Source of the DNA: Penicillium oxalicum
Taxonomy: Eukaryota > Ascomycota > Eurotiomycetes > Eurotiales > Aspergillaceae
Length of the DNA: 64,000 bases
NCBI RefSeq assembly: GCF_001723175.1
Contig: NC_064650.1
Span: 124,001-188,000, forward strand
Direction: 5' to 3'
Numbering within the stretch: the first letter of the stretch is position 1; every line of letters starts with the position of its first letter. The notes beneath the pieces are model-generated. The model had not been told where the DNA came from. It worked only from the letters and a program-made list of their open reading frames with translations, and did no database searches. Below are positions 50,153 through 61,555 of the stretch, piece after piece. A program made the translations under genes and the position numbers.

Positions 50153-50959
50153 TCAAGCCTTCTGACCCTGAATGGTCGCGACCACCTTGCGCGTATGCCG
50201 ACTCGTGCGGAACTCGAGGTACCAGATTCCCTGCCAGGTGCCTGTCGCCAGACGACCATTCGAGATGGGAATATTCACAGAGGCGCCGATCAGCGCGGAC
50301 TTGATGTGGGCCTAGTGCCAGAAAATGCGACCATTAGAATACCAACAGCAAATAGAAAAAAAAAAACCAGAAATCATGTCCCTCGTCACGCTATTCACCA
50401 AGTCTTGATCCAACTTGGTCCCTGTTCTAACCCGCCAGGACCATGTCCATGCTCATACCAGTTTGGGGGAGTTGTCAAACCCGTGCATATCACAGCATAT
50501 CTTCTTCTGTTCTCTTTCTCTTTCTCTTCTTTTTTTTTCCAATTCTCTTGCCCAGAGAAAACAAAGATAGTCCCCAGTCCAGCAGACCCAACTAGTTGGG
50601 AAAAGCAAACCACCCCAGAACTAAATCCCCCCCCCCCCCCCCCCCCCAACCAAAAAAAGAAAAGAAAAAAAAAAGGACCTCACCGGCATATCATCCTCAC
50701 CCTCCGCCGAATGACGATACAAATCACCCTTCCGATCATACGGCGCAATACGATCCAGCGCATCACTCATATCCGCCCGCACATCGTCATCCCAATTCTC
50801 GTTCAACGAGAGAGCGCAACTCGTATGCTGCACAAACAGGTTGACCATGCCGACCTTGTAGTCGCGGATCTCGGGTAATTCGGCGAGGACGGTGTCGGTG
50901 ATGAGGTAGGAGCCGCGACTGCGGGGTGGGAGGGTGAAGGTCTTTTGGAACCAGGACAT
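50153..50959 (-). CDS. YjbQ/UPF0047 family protein
   Basis: Small protein of the YjbQ (UPF0047, secondary thiamine-phosphate synthase-like) family; the physiological role is uncertain. Two exons encode 144 residues: 50959-50684 (92 codons) and 50311-50153 (52 codons plus stop), phase 0. Family motifs: VNLFVQHTSCALSLNENWDDDV with His45, the acidic and His-rich turn YRHSAEGEDDMP just before the intron, then AHIKSALIGASVNIPI and LATGTWQGIWYLEFR after it. The H...H/E residues match the metal/ligand site of the family. The intron (50683-50312) is 372 nt, several times the local norm, and contains a 21-base G run in the sense strand plus A/T-rich runs. Probably cytosolic. Confidence 0.92.
50627..50647. 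repeat. Poly(C) tract, 21 bases
   Basis: Uninterrupted C on the plus strand, inside the intron of the YjbQ-family gene (G21 in the transcribed sense). Confidence 0.95.
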
Positions 50960-51455
50960 TTTGATTTGGGATGCGATTGAAGTGGAGAGGCGAAGGGATT
51001 GTTTAGGATTAAGTTGGTGAGGTTTGAGTCTGTTGATTTCAATCTGATCTAGTGGATTTGATAACGGGAGGCGTGCAGAAAAGGTGGAAGCGGGGAGGAG
51101 AGAGAAATAAAGATGTTTGCGTTGTCGAGTGGGGGGGAAACATCTGATGTCATTTGGAAGCGCGGCTGAGCACTGGAACTACTCTCTGGAGTGACAGTTG
51201 AACCTGGAAAAACACAAAGCCATGTGCAAGTTTGGAAAAAAAATACGTCAATACAAAAAGAAAGAAAAAAAAAGAAAGGGGAATTACTGGTATAATGATC
51301 GATTCCAGGTCTAGATTATGTTTCTTTTTTACATTTTGAATTCCACCGTGGGCACTGCGCATCAAAAGCGGCGGAGTGTACATCTTGGGCTGGATTCCGA
51401 CAGCCACAGCCATCCCGAACTTGAAACGCAAACCAACTTCCCTCATATCAATCCA
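50960..51455. other. Intergenic between YjbQ-family and chromate-transporter genes
   Basis: Promoter region of the YjbQ-family gene and 3' region of the transporter gene (both minus strand). Includes A-rich runs near 51235-51280. No gene seen. Confidence 0.5.
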
Positions 51456-53263
51456 TCAACGACCAACCGCTCCATACCAACACAGACCCAAGACTGCTCC
51501 AATCACAATAGAGAGAGGAGGGGGAACCCCGAACCATGCATTTCCAGCATAAGAGATAGTAGTAACGACCAACCACCAGGGATCATTGGCAAGACTCTGA
51601 CCTGCACTATGATCCGGAGTCAAATAGCCAATCTGCCAGAGTCGATAGACCGCCGTAAAGACCAGGCCAATGGCGGTCGCATTGACACCTCGCAGGAAAC
51701 GAATCACGGATCTGCGCTTGCGCAGAACATGCCAGAAACTTTGAATGGCAACTGCGAGTGTGATGCCCGGGGAGAAGATTCCTACTCCACCGAGAAAGGC
51801 ACCAAATACAGTCGAGTACTGAGAGTGCTGGAGGGCCAGCGCCCCCAAAAACACTGCAAAGTTGAAGTTGGGCCCCGGAAAGGCCTGGATGATGGCGAGA
51901 CCGATCAAAAAGTCTCGACTCGAGACCCACCCTGGACCGACGACATAGGAGCGAAGAAGGGGGATAACGACAGGGCCTCCGCCGAAGATGACCGTTCCGG
52001 CGAGGTACATGCTCGCAAAAAGATCGAGTGCCAGTGGAGGTGGTGACAATTTCCCCCTGGCGACAAGAATAGCAATGAACGAGGCTATCAAGATGGGTTA
52101 GTCTGGCGCGATAGTGCGAGTGCATCTGGGTGAACTTGCCGAAGAACAAGACGAGAATGACAATCCCGGTCCGAATACGAATTCGATGGTACTGCGGTGT
52201 GTTGACTTCGGTGTCAACGGACCTGGATGATCGCAGAGCTGTCTCTGTAGGCCCTGATGGGCCAGCGGCTTGCACGGGCTTTCTCGATCTCGGTTGTTCC
52301 ACATTCCTCTCGGTTGTGGCTGGCGCAGCGTGTTCCATTTCGAGGTCATTGGATGTCGCTACTTCGGAATCGACTGGATGTCGATGCCGGTTTCGCCAAG
52401 CTCTTCGCGCTCTCTGAACTTGAGAGTACAGCCAGCCCTCCCAGAGGGCCATGGTGAGACCCCCGATCACCATCAAAGTGGGAAAATACCACAAGGTGTT
52501 GTAGCAGAGACCAGCACAGGCGCCGAAAATGATGAGGATGCGCGAGATCTTATCCTTAATGGCTTTTTCTGCCAGTTGTATCGCCGAGACGGCGACGATG
52601 CCGACGGTAGCGGCATTCAGACCCGAGAGAAGAGCGTACACGGGGAGAGGTAACGTCGAGCTCAGATTTTGGACCCCAACAGCGATGGCATACATGCCGA
52701 CGGCACCCGGAAGACTGCGTGGCGTGTGTCAATTGCGATGATCTGAAGATCTATGTCTAGAATCAAAGGGTCGCCTTACCACCAGATGAAGAATGCCATG
52801 ACGGCAGAAATGAATCCGGCATGAAGCAAGACGAGGCAAAACAGCATCTTTGTGCTGCCCGGTCCCGGTAGGCCTTGACAAATGGCGAACAATTCTTGAT
52901 ACTATCCGTAATTTAAAGTCAGTCAATAAGTTGTTTCTCGTTCTCGGTCTTGATCTTGACCATTTCAATAGGATATCAACGAGACAATCACAGCAGGGGG
53001 AAACTTACCGTCTGCTCGTCAACCCATTTCTCTTTTCCACCATTTCCTTCCACAAACCTTCGATGCAGAATCTGGAAATGCACGGGAGGACCTCCGAATG
53101 CAATGAAGCCCAGATCCCATGTTCGTACAAATACGTCGATCAGTCGCTCAGTCAAGGGAACCTGGACGCCCGCTGCTCGCTGAGACTCGGAATGACTCTG
53201 CCATTTTTGTCGGAGAGATCGCAATGACCCGACGTAGCGAGACAGCGGCGCTGCAAGCAACAT
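51456..53263 (-). CDS. Chromate ion transporter (CHR family), two-domain
   Basis: Predicted plasma-membrane protein of the CHR family, whose bacterial members export chromate. Four exons encode 526 residues: 53263-53009, 52901-52780, 52714-52140 and 52084-51456. Two homologous CHR domains: the first with FVRTWDLGFIAFGGPPVHF, LFAICQGLPGPGSTK and LPGAVGMYAIAVG; the second with FASMYLAGTVIFGGGPVVIP, SSRDFLIGLAIIQAFPGPNF and GIFSPGITL. A polar linker of about 80 residues, Arg/Ser/Thr-rich, joins them. The third intron (52139-52085, 55 nt) is GC-AG, with donor G/GCAAGT; only this choice restores FFASFIAILVARG. The long two-domain form is typical of fungi and many bacteria. Substrate (chromate versus sulfate-like anions) is inferred from the family. 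Confidence 0.93.
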
Positions 53264-54169
53264 CTCGTCTCGAATAGAGGTTGCTGGGGATGATGTTTAA
53301 GCTGTCTTGTTACTTGCTTCCAGATCCTTGCCGAGTAATTGTCAGTACAGGGGGGTTTTTTTGCTTTCTCTTTTTTTTCCCATCGAGCAAAGAGTCTATC
53401 GTTGGAGCTCTAAGATTCCACTTTTGACTCCCGAGATGTACATGAGAAGATGTCTTTCGAATCCAAAGCAGCAGCTACCGCCTTCGAGGCCTTGTTTGAC
53501 GGAGCATGTGCGTGATCTCCCGCGAATGACTGGCCGCCGCGAAATGTCATGTGTGGGTTTTGATTGGTCCAAATGCTCTGCTTATTGACTGGTGCACGTG
53601 CCAGAACCTTAACAATGTCAAGTGGATTCTTGTCGGGTCGCTCACCTAGTCGATTCTGTCTGGAAAACAACGAAAGTAGTAGAGGATACAATTTTTCCCG
53701 TCGTTGATAGGGTATTCGCCAATGTCTATTGAATCGCTGATTGTGTCTGCTTCAGCCTTTGATCCCATTCCCAAGAGGGTTAAATCCTTTGCTACTTTCG
53801 TCTCCCGCGGCAGAGAGAGAGCACTTGACACTTGAGCCTCCGACCCGCAGTGGACCCCCATGCGTGGTAACCATCCGGGGTTCGAGGGTAACTCGTCTCT
53901 ATCAAATAATACACCGAGTGAACTGAAGTCTTCTGGGTCAAGTCAGAGTTTCAGTGAAGAGATGAGCCCAGGCCAATTCCCAGTTGTATAGATTGACACA
54001 ACGCAAGTATTTGTTGAAAACCAGACCGGCACGAGTGGTATGTACCCCTCCATGGAGTGAACCACATCCGCCTTCAGTCTCCACGTCCCCCCCCCCCCCC
54101 CCCCCCCGAATGGACCGATGGAGCCAGATCAAAACACAAAGACGAAGCGTTCGATGCTTGAGATCATTC
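53264..54169. other. Intergenic between transporter and FAD-oxidoreductase genes
   Basis: Promoter of the transporter gene and 3' region of the FAD-oxidoreductase gene. Contains the C tract at 54087-54107. Short frames only. Confidence 0.5.
54087..54107. repeat. Poly(C) tract, 21 bases
   Basis: Uninterrupted C on the plus strand, about 60 bp beyond the stop codon of the FAD-oxidoreductase gene. Confidence 0.95.
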
Positions 54170-55836
54170 CTAACCCAGAGTATCGTCGTAAATAGGACTC
54201 AGACGCTCCGTCGTGGTCTCAAAGAGTCTGGGCAGGCCCGTTTGCTCAAACGAGACCGAATCACGAGCCATTTCGGCAATCGCCTTGCCGCACAAAAAGA
54301 CGACTGGCATGCCATGTCCATTGAACCCTGCAGCGATGAATTGCCCGGGCTTATTGGGGATAGCTCCGATATGGGGCAGTGAATCCGCACTGTATCCCAT
54401 GACTGAAGAACAAAAGAAGACGGGTGGAAGCCCGCCGCCCATATGTTAGTCCTGATTCGGTTTGAATCCACTTTCAGACGCCGCCACAAGGAAAAGACGA
54501 TCGATCCATCAACTCACCACCGGTCCATTTTTGTTTCACTCTCGCTTGACTGTCCTCCCAGCCGAAAAATGTCCGTTGCATGTATCCGTCAAAATAGTGT
54601 TCCACGTTCGGAATTAAAGACCCATCATCGGAATTATTATGCCATTGCTCGGGCGAATCCCGATACGTATATTGAGCTCCGCCAACGATGATCGATCCGT
54701 CCTTGCGCGAGATTTGATAGATAAAGGCCCCCGGTCCATGTCGTATGGCATATGTCTCGGGGAGCGGCTCGTAAGGAGCCCCGGGGGCGGCCTCGATATG
54801 GGTACAGAGTCCCTTGCAAGGAACAATCGCCCGCGAATACTCTGGTGCAATGGCGCTTGTGAAGGCGTTGGTCGCAAGGATAATCTTGCGGGCGTGGATG
54901 GTCCCGCGACTCGTGTGTACAGGCCACAATCCTTGTTGGGACGGAATCGAACCAATCTCGGTGACCATGGTTCTGGTCTGGAGATTGAGTCCGCGAGAGA
55001 CCGCCACGCGGATTAGACCGACAATCAGCTTATAGGGCCAGAGATGGCCAGCAGAAAAGCTAAAGCCTCCTTTGGCATTTCGTACTTTGGCGGACTGGAG
55101 GACAAAGTGAATAGTGGCACTGTCAGCAGAGTAGTTCTGCAAGCAAGCACTTTGTAGAAGGACATTCTGGACTTACCCTTTGGGCCTCCTCCTCGGACAA
55201 GTACTCGACATCTCTCATGAAATCAAGACCTTGCGAGATGAGAAAGTCATAAAAGGCTTTGGCCTCCGCCAGTTGATCCTCGTCAAGATAAATGTCAAAA
55301 GAGCGAGTAAACGTTAGGTTGCAGTCAATCTGCTCCTTTTGCACAATCTCTTCAAGTTTCCTCATGTGTGAAATCTCGAATCGAACCACCTCCTCCGCAG
55401 CGTCTAGACCATATCGTTCCGAATACGTTTTGGTAATCGCATATAGATCGGGTCGCAAATGACCTCCTGTAACATGCAGCGCCAGCCAATCAGACTTGGT
55501 TTGATCCCTTTATTTTTTTTGAACCTTGTAGAATATCGTCCAGAACAAGAAAAAACACCACTTACCATTTCGCCCAGTAGCGCCAGAGCACAGCTCTCGC
55601 GCTTCGAGAAGCACCACTCGCGGAGACTCGGCCTGTGACGTACCATCACAGAGATGATACGCCGCCGAGGCACCCGCATAGCCACCACCAATGATCAGAA
55701 TATCAGTCTCAGCGGGCAGATCTGGTGAACTTTGATGACTGTCCAGCGGATCTACCTCTGTCCGCCAAAAGGGCTCGGTGTACCCCGCAGCTGGTTGGGG
55801 AAACGGCTTTGAAGAAGTCTGTTTGCCGATGGCCAT
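54170..55836 (-). CDS. FAD-dependent amine/amino-acid oxidoreductase (DAO fold)
   Basis: Flavoprotein of the DAO family, resembling the group annotated in fungi as gamma-glutamylputrescine oxidoreductase-like; the true substrate is unknown. Four exons encode 456 residues: 55836-55566, 55466-55177, 55094-54518 and 54402-54170. The FAD-binding motif is DILIIGGGYAGASAAYHL (residues 45-62), followed by LLEARELCSGATGRNGGHLRPD, a typical DAO pattern with the HLRP loop. Further blocks are FSFSAGHLWPYKLI, ILATNAFTSAI, YQISRKDGSIIVGG and the C-terminal FAD site MGYSADSLPHIG with AAGFNGHGMP. Intron 2 is taken as 55176-55095 (82 nt); an alternative acceptor at 55137 would give a 40-nt intron and insert 14 residues that do not fit the family. 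No signal peptide; cytosolic or peroxisomal. Confidence 0.9.
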
Positions 55837-56799
55837 ACTGAGTCCCAGATGAGTGTGGTCAGGACAGATTGAGACGGAGAGAATATAAAATGTGGTTGTC
55901 TGTGTTGTCTCATGAAGATATCGAGTTTCAATTGAATACTTGATTCGGAGATCAATAGCGCGCTAGTGTAAGCCAGCTGCTCAGCACTTTTGGGGTAAAC
56001 AAGTTCCCCGCTTCGTCATCGCCACCAACTGGCTGTCCTCCACCCCTCCTCCTCCTCCCCTCTTCATGTCCTGCGGAGAATACAGCTTTTCTCCGCCTTC
56101 AACCACTACGCACTCGCTTATGAAAGTGTCTCAGGACATGAGTGAGCATGGCTGAGGTGTGTAGTGATCTCATGTTCACTGTTACATCTGTTCTATGAGT
56201 TTCTAGCGCGAGCCTCAAAAGCCCTCATCGGGACAGGATTGTGATGAGATTCGTGCAAAGCGTACAGATTGTACGTATTTATAATTTCTCGAAAAGGACG
56301 AACTTTGTTTGTTTCTCTTGCATCGGAAATTGAATTTTGATCGGGTGAAATGGGTATGTATATTAATGGATCATCTCCAGCCGTTGGAGGATCCTCAAAA
56401 TGCCAGGGAGAAGGAATCTTGACCTATTTCCAAACCGAGGGGTCCATCCAGACTCGCCGATTCATAGGCGCCTTCTAGTACACCGATGAACCAAGCATCT
56501 CGGATCTGCAGTCTTCTGATTGTCATTTGAGGTCGTACTCTTGTTGAACTCAACCAACGACCGCGGTTCCAGCCGAAAGACTACTAGATTGTGACCTGCC
56601 GTCTCTGGTAGACAATCTGGACACATGATTTTTCAAATGTCTGCCGCACCCGACTCATTCACAGATGGACGATTCAACCTTGGATTCCCGTAATATCACT
56701 GTCTGATTCTGGGAAGACGAATTTCAAAAGAATATGGGGACCCCAACTCCCATGCCTATATCCACAGTTGTGACAGCACAAATGAATCTCACAACCCGT
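55837..56799. other. Intergenic upstream of the FAD-oxidoreductase gene
   Basis: No gene supported. It is the promoter of the FAD-oxidoreductase gene and the 3' region of the NPP1-like gene (both minus strand). Confidence 0.5.
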
Positions 56800-57891
56800 C
56801 TATGAAGCGCTGCAAATACTCGCATGGACCGAAGGTGGATTACTAGAGGCACTACCCCAGTTGGCCGCGGCCAAAGCCTTACCAGCATCTGTGCTCGGGT
56901 CGGCCCGAATCTAAAAAAGCAAAACAAGTGTCAGTATCATCACGTTCCATGCAGGAGCTCAATGATTGGAGGGCTCTCTCTCTCTCTTCTTGACATACAT
57001 AATACTGCGGATCAACAAAATACCACCAATCCTGGCTGCGAAACGCATCATCCAAGGATTGACTGATGGGATCATTCCAGCCAGTGTTGCGGGTATCAAA
57101 GTTGGCATGTTTCGACCACGACACGTAAACCTTGGGATGGTCGTTGTTCTGGACACCATTGGGTGTTTTGGCATCGCCTGCGTTGATCTCCTCGGTGGTG
57201 AGGGTATTTTGAATATCACCCCAGGCGAGATTGTGATAGCCACTGTGAGCTGAGAGGAGGGCACGAGATGGTGCCCACATGTTGTTGCCATCACGCGAGT
57301 GGATGACAATTACTCGTTCCCAGTCGCTGTGTCGCTCACGTCAGTCCCATTGGTACTTTATAAACTCTCACCCCCCCTTTTACCTGAGTTATTTTGACTT
57401 CCAGAGGGGGGGGGGGGGGTTGATTTCGGTATGCGAACTTACTAGTTATGGCCCGTTTCAATGGCGCCAACCTTGGCACCATCCTTCTCGTAGAAGAGAT
57501 TATACGCCACTCGCACCTCGGTATCACTGCATCGCTGGTAAGTGTAGTAGACCGGGAACGCAGGACCTCGATTGCCAATTCCCACCCCTGGGTTTCGGCA
57601 GTGACAGCCCACATCGGGATATTCGCACTGGGGAGCGGCCGGGGTCTGGTGAGCGCTATCGTAAATGTCCGGGGTCGACGGCGATCCACTAAAGGCCCAG
57701 GTTGGATAGCAAGGGGGTTGATTCATGGCTTGGCCAAAGAACCACATCGGGGCATATCGATCGGCCAAATCCACGCCGCCCAGATTGAGGAGCGATGTCA
57801 TCTCATCGTCGGTGATTTGTGTGGCGGCACCGACTAGTCCCGTGAGAGTGGCCAGCGTCGCCAGCCCTGCGGATGTATGCATTCGGACCAT
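56800..57891 (-). CDS. NPP1/NLP-like secreted protein
   Basis: Secreted protein of the NPP1 (necrosis- and ethylene-inducing peptide-like) superfamily, a group that includes phytotoxic and many non-toxic members. Three exons encode 295 residues: 57891-57443, 57326-56999 and 56910-56800 (introns 116 and 88 nt). A signal peptide covers about residues 1-23. The family core is DLADRYAPMWFFG, YPTWAF, FPVYYTYQRC and VRVAYNLFYEKDGA. The hallmark heptapeptide, GHRHDWE in active NLPs, here reads GHNYDWE (147-153), completed across intron 1. It is followed by RVIVIHSRDG and HPKVYVSWSKHANF. The changed heptapeptide makes cytolytic activity doubtful. An upstream in-frame ATG at 57930 would add 13 residues before the signal peptide. 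Intron 1 contains a 14-base G run. Confidence 0.85.
57406..57419. repeat. Poly(G) tract, 14 bases
   Basis: Uninterrupted G on the plus strand, inside intron 1 of the NPP1-like gene, with a 7-base C run about 35 bp away that could pair with it. Confidence 0.95.
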
Positions 57892-59012
57892 CGTGGGATG
57901 TATGGAGATGAGCGAATACACCCCAATCAAAGAGAACTAGAACAAAGGGACAAAAGAAGGGAGAGAAAGAGAGAAAAAGACGGACCAAAATGGTATAATG
58001 TCTTTCACTCACAGGTTATTTTCTGACGAGGAGGGCAACATTCTTTAAATACCTTGTCTGCATGCCCTGTTCCAATTCTCCGACCATCACCGTTTGACGA
58101 TTTCCCCAATTTGGAAATGAGCTGCATCAAGGTCACATCAGATCGGTGCGAACATGCTTATGCCCCCCCCCCCCCCTCCCCATCTCCCATCTCCCGTCTG
58201 CCCCCCGCCGGGCGCACTTTGGCCTCCACGAATCCCGCGCAACGCCGAAGCAGTGAAGAAGATTCGGCACGCTGCAGGTCTCGACTGGTCTGATTGGACT
58301 GGGGACGATCTGTAGAGTAAGCCGTCAGTCGGGCCGGATTCCCAGCTCGGAGGGGCGATTTTCCTGTTCGGGTCACTTTGGGGAGTGACCGTTGATGATG
58401 GACACGGCACACTCCTCTGTCAGCATTTGCGCATTGGAATAAGGCTTACGGTTTGCATAGACGGGTGGAACTTGGAGAAAAAGCTTTTTTTTGTTTTGTG
58501 TGTTCCTGCTTGGCACGAGATTCTTCTCTCGGGCACTAATCAAACATGCTTTGAGGTTTTTGTCTGGAGGGGGGTGTAATCTACAAATATCTCCAGGGTC
58601 GGTGCTCGACGTATATGGAACATGTACCGCGGGGTTGACAAATAAAACTATCTCGGACTTTTGGGGCCGGACATTTTTGTTTTTCGAGCCTCGATGGGCA
58701 AATCTCGTTTTGTTGTCTGATCCGGGCTGGTATCTCATGGTCCAGTCGTGCATGAAATGTCGTTAATAGTGAGAGGAGAGAAGAGCACCTGCATGCCGGA
58801 TAGATTCAATCAATCGTGGCTAAATTGTCAATTTCGATTGTTTTGATGCATTGATTCAGGATGAAGGCAGCCGTGATCTATGTGTTGACGGTAGATCCAT
58901 TGCCCCCTGAGAAAGCATAAGCGCGATATCGAAGGAGGCACATCAGAGCGAGCCAGTCTCGGATTTCTCCATTTGGTCTCCCTCCTCCCGCTCATCGGAT
59001 TGTACATCTTCT
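57892..59012. other. Intergenic upstream of NPP1-like gene
   Basis: Promoter of the NPP1-like gene, with a TATTTAAAG-like element near 58040 in minus orientation, and the 3' region of the GFA gene. A 126-codon minus-strand frame (58373-58753) lacks similarity. Holds a 14-base C tract at 58163-58176. Confidence 0.45.
58163..58176. repeat. Poly(C) tract, 14 bases
   Basis: Uninterrupted C on the plus strand in intergenic DNA upstream of the NPP1-like gene. Confidence 0.95.
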
Positions 59013-59742
59013 TCACTGCTTTTCGAGCGGCTCGCCTTGATCATTCAACCGCTCGCTGCTTCCATCCATCCCGGACCATTTGTCAATTCCGTCGGGAATA
59101 TCCATCATGCGCTGCTCGTAGAAGATATGACACCTACAGTCCGAACAAGTCCGCCGGATCAAGAGTTAGACGCAGTGCATGGCCAGAAGGAGAAAAAAAA
59201 AACAAGATCAACATGAAAGCTTGGAAGATCAACGTACGTGGGCTTAAAGGTATTTCTCTGCTTCCGCTGCTCGTCCGAGGTTCCATCCAATTCGATCAAT
59301 TGAGGGAACAACAAGCACATGTTCCGACCTTCGTCCATGATCAAGGTATGGCAAAAGGCACACGAGACCTTGGTGGGCATCTGATACTTTTGCGTATTGC
59401 CCGAGGCCGAGTAAAAAGACAGATCACTGCAGCCTCGAGTGAAATTGACATCCTCTTTGTGAAAGATGGCCGCCCACTGGAACGGCGCCCCGTGCATGAC
59501 CTGACAGCCGCGACAGTGACAGAATTTCGCATTGACGGGCTTTTCTCGACGGATGGAGAAGGTGATCTTTCCACACTTGCATTTGGCGCGCCACTTGATC
59601 GGGCCAAATTCCTCGTCACTCATGCTTCGGTAGGGAGCACGGTGTTTCCAGGACTCCTCCTTGAGGGTGTGTTCGTGGTTGTTGTTGGTGAAGGCGGGTG
59701 TGGGAGAGGATCCTCTCCCAGGGAACTCCCCATTTCGGCCAT
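59013..59742 (-). CDS. GFA/CENP-V family zinc protein, N-terminus possibly frame-broken
   Basis: Glutathione-dependent formaldehyde-activating (GFA/CENP-V) fold, a small zinc-binding domain found in proteins that handle glutathione adducts; exact substrate unknown. Exons 59623-59238 and 59133-59013, split by a 104-nt intron, encode 168 residues from MSDEEFG. Zinc ligands are CKC (15, 17), CHCRGC (35, 37, 40) and CAFC (88, 91), with HGAPFQWAAIF between; the C-terminus CHIFYEQRMMDIPDG is rebuilt across the splice. Upstream of the Met, the same frame reads EESWKHRAPYRS, which looks like the usual N-terminus of fungal homologues, but has no ATG. The ATG at 59742 is in another frame, and one missing base in the GGG at 59696-59698 would join them. 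Otherwise that ATG opens a uORF ending in an ATGA overlap with the 59623 start. Confidence 0.85.
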
Positions 59743-61555
59743 GACGATGGTGAGAGTGAGGGTGAAAGATTATTCAGATGAGGGAATGTTGGATGCAAGG
59801 AAACCTTTAACCTAAAGCAAAGAAATCAAAGGGAACAATAATCCAGGCAGTTGACTTAAACTCCTCTTGCCTCGTGGATCCTGGAACCCTTCGTCTTCTT
59901 AAATCTGGCCCAGGCACCATGATGTCAGTCTGGTCCAGCTCCACCCTTGAAGAGTGGACGTGGTTTGCTCGTGGGTTCAACTGGATTGTTCCTCTGGTGA
60001 ATGGATGCCCGCACGATGACGAGGGTCGACGAGAGATGGGGTTTTAGTTGCGCCGGTCGCAGCACCTGTCAACATATCATTCATTTTTCTATGCGAGGAA
60101 GGTAACTGCCGGAGATTTGACCGCAGAGGCCACCTGCGCAAGAGATCGAGGAACCGTGGGCGGTTGGATCTTATTAGTGGAATCTCGTGTCCTCCTCTGC
60201 AGTGATGTCATGATGGTTGACTATCCGTCCAACCCTCGCGAAAGAAAACGTTACCACAGTCGGGAAAAAAAACGGTTGATTGTCTACCCAGATACGGTTG
60301 ATGTTCCAGGCAGGTTAGTCTACAATCAGGATCCCGATGGAACAGAGACCATAGGATAGGTTCTTTGAAGACCTGTTGGTCTGTACGAAGTAATCCTCTT
60401 CACTGATGCGTATGAACAAAACAAATCCACATCCTGCCACCAGCCCGAGGTGATGGATCCTCTTCGATTCGATCTCGCACCTCCAGATGAGGAGGAGTGC
60501 CATCCAAAATCCGTCCGAGTCGCTAGCTTTAATCGACCGCTTTTGCCTGACCCGTGACTCGTGACTCGTGATCTGGTCTGGCCTTTCTTGTCTTCTCTTC
60601 CTATTTCTTCCTTCTGGACACAGGACCCCAGTAAGTTTCTTACTATCAGCTGGCGATGCAGAATCGAGCTCCGTGCGACCGGCCCGTCCCCTCTGGTGCC
60701 TTGCATCCCAAGATGATTCGGCCGTGGTCAGCACGAAGCGCTGGATTCGGGACCATGAAGACTATTAATATCATCAATCTCTCTCCACCGTTGAGATCCC
60801 GTCCGGTGCCATCCTGGATCTCTGATTGATCTGATTGATCCATGACGGATTGCTGATTGGCCCTCAATGAACAGGGCCATGCAGGCCTGCACTGTACTTT
60901 CTGGATGGCTCTCCAGGGATTACCAGAGTAAGAGCAGCGCCTGGCACCGTCCGCAGAGTCCTGAATTGGCCGTCCTGAATACTCTCCCGCTTGCAGGGTT
61001 GGGACCCAAGATAATAAAGAAATGCAAAAATGAGCAAAGAAAAGACCACGGCCGGTGCTCTGTTGGGTTTCTGCCAATCAAACGAAGATCTCCGGCTGAA
61101 ACAAGCGACGGCCAGCGGCTCTGCTCTTCCGTTCATTTCCTCATTCTCCCTCGTGTGTTTCAGCCGGCCACGTCGCGTGTTTCTTGTTGGCTGGGGGGAT
61201 ACGCCCCAGTCAGAGGGGGGCCGGGGACGGACCCTGCGGAGGCTGCGACAAGTCGATCGACAAATTCGCCCTCGTTGGTGTCGCGCATCTCACGCTGACT
61301 GCGTGAAGTTCATCTCTCCGTGTGCGGATCTTTTGATCTTCTCTCTCTCTCTTTTTTTTTTTCGTTTTTTGGTTTCTTTCTTGAACCATCCTCGGCCTTT
61401 CTTTCTTTTTCCTCTTTTCTGGGGCACCCTCACATGTCCTTCATCCCCAGTCTTTTCTAATCTCTCTTCTCTTTCTCTCCCCCTCCCCCACCTCATCTGC
61501 TCCCCTCCTTCTCCCCCTCCAAACTCCTCGATTCCTCTGCGTGGCATCTTTCACG
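59743..61555. other. Divergent intergenic region, about 1.8 kb
   Basis: Upstream DNA of the GFA gene (minus) and the F-box gene (plus). Pyrimidine-rich on the plus strand from 61320 to 61540, a likely leader of the F-box gene. Frames of 139-143 codons near 60315-61298 lack similarity. No TATA box stands out. Confidence 0.45.

Noticed and set aside
53870..53900. GGTTCGAGG resembling a tRNA B box
   Set aside because: No matching A box, acceptor stem or cloverleaf around it.
55095..55176. 40-nt intron (55176-55137) in the FAD-oxidoreductase gene
   Set aside because: Too short, and adds 14 residues that do not fit the family; the 82-nt intron joins smoothly.
60646..61298. Open frames of about 140 codons on both strands between the GFA and F-box genes
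   Set aside because: Mutually overlapping, no similarity; they lie in promoter-like DNA.
51456..61555. Chromate transporter, FAD oxidoreductase, NPP1-like and GFA genes as one secondary-metabolite cluster
   Set aside because: No backbone synthase, dedicated regulator or shared promoter signal; ordinary neighbours are as likely.
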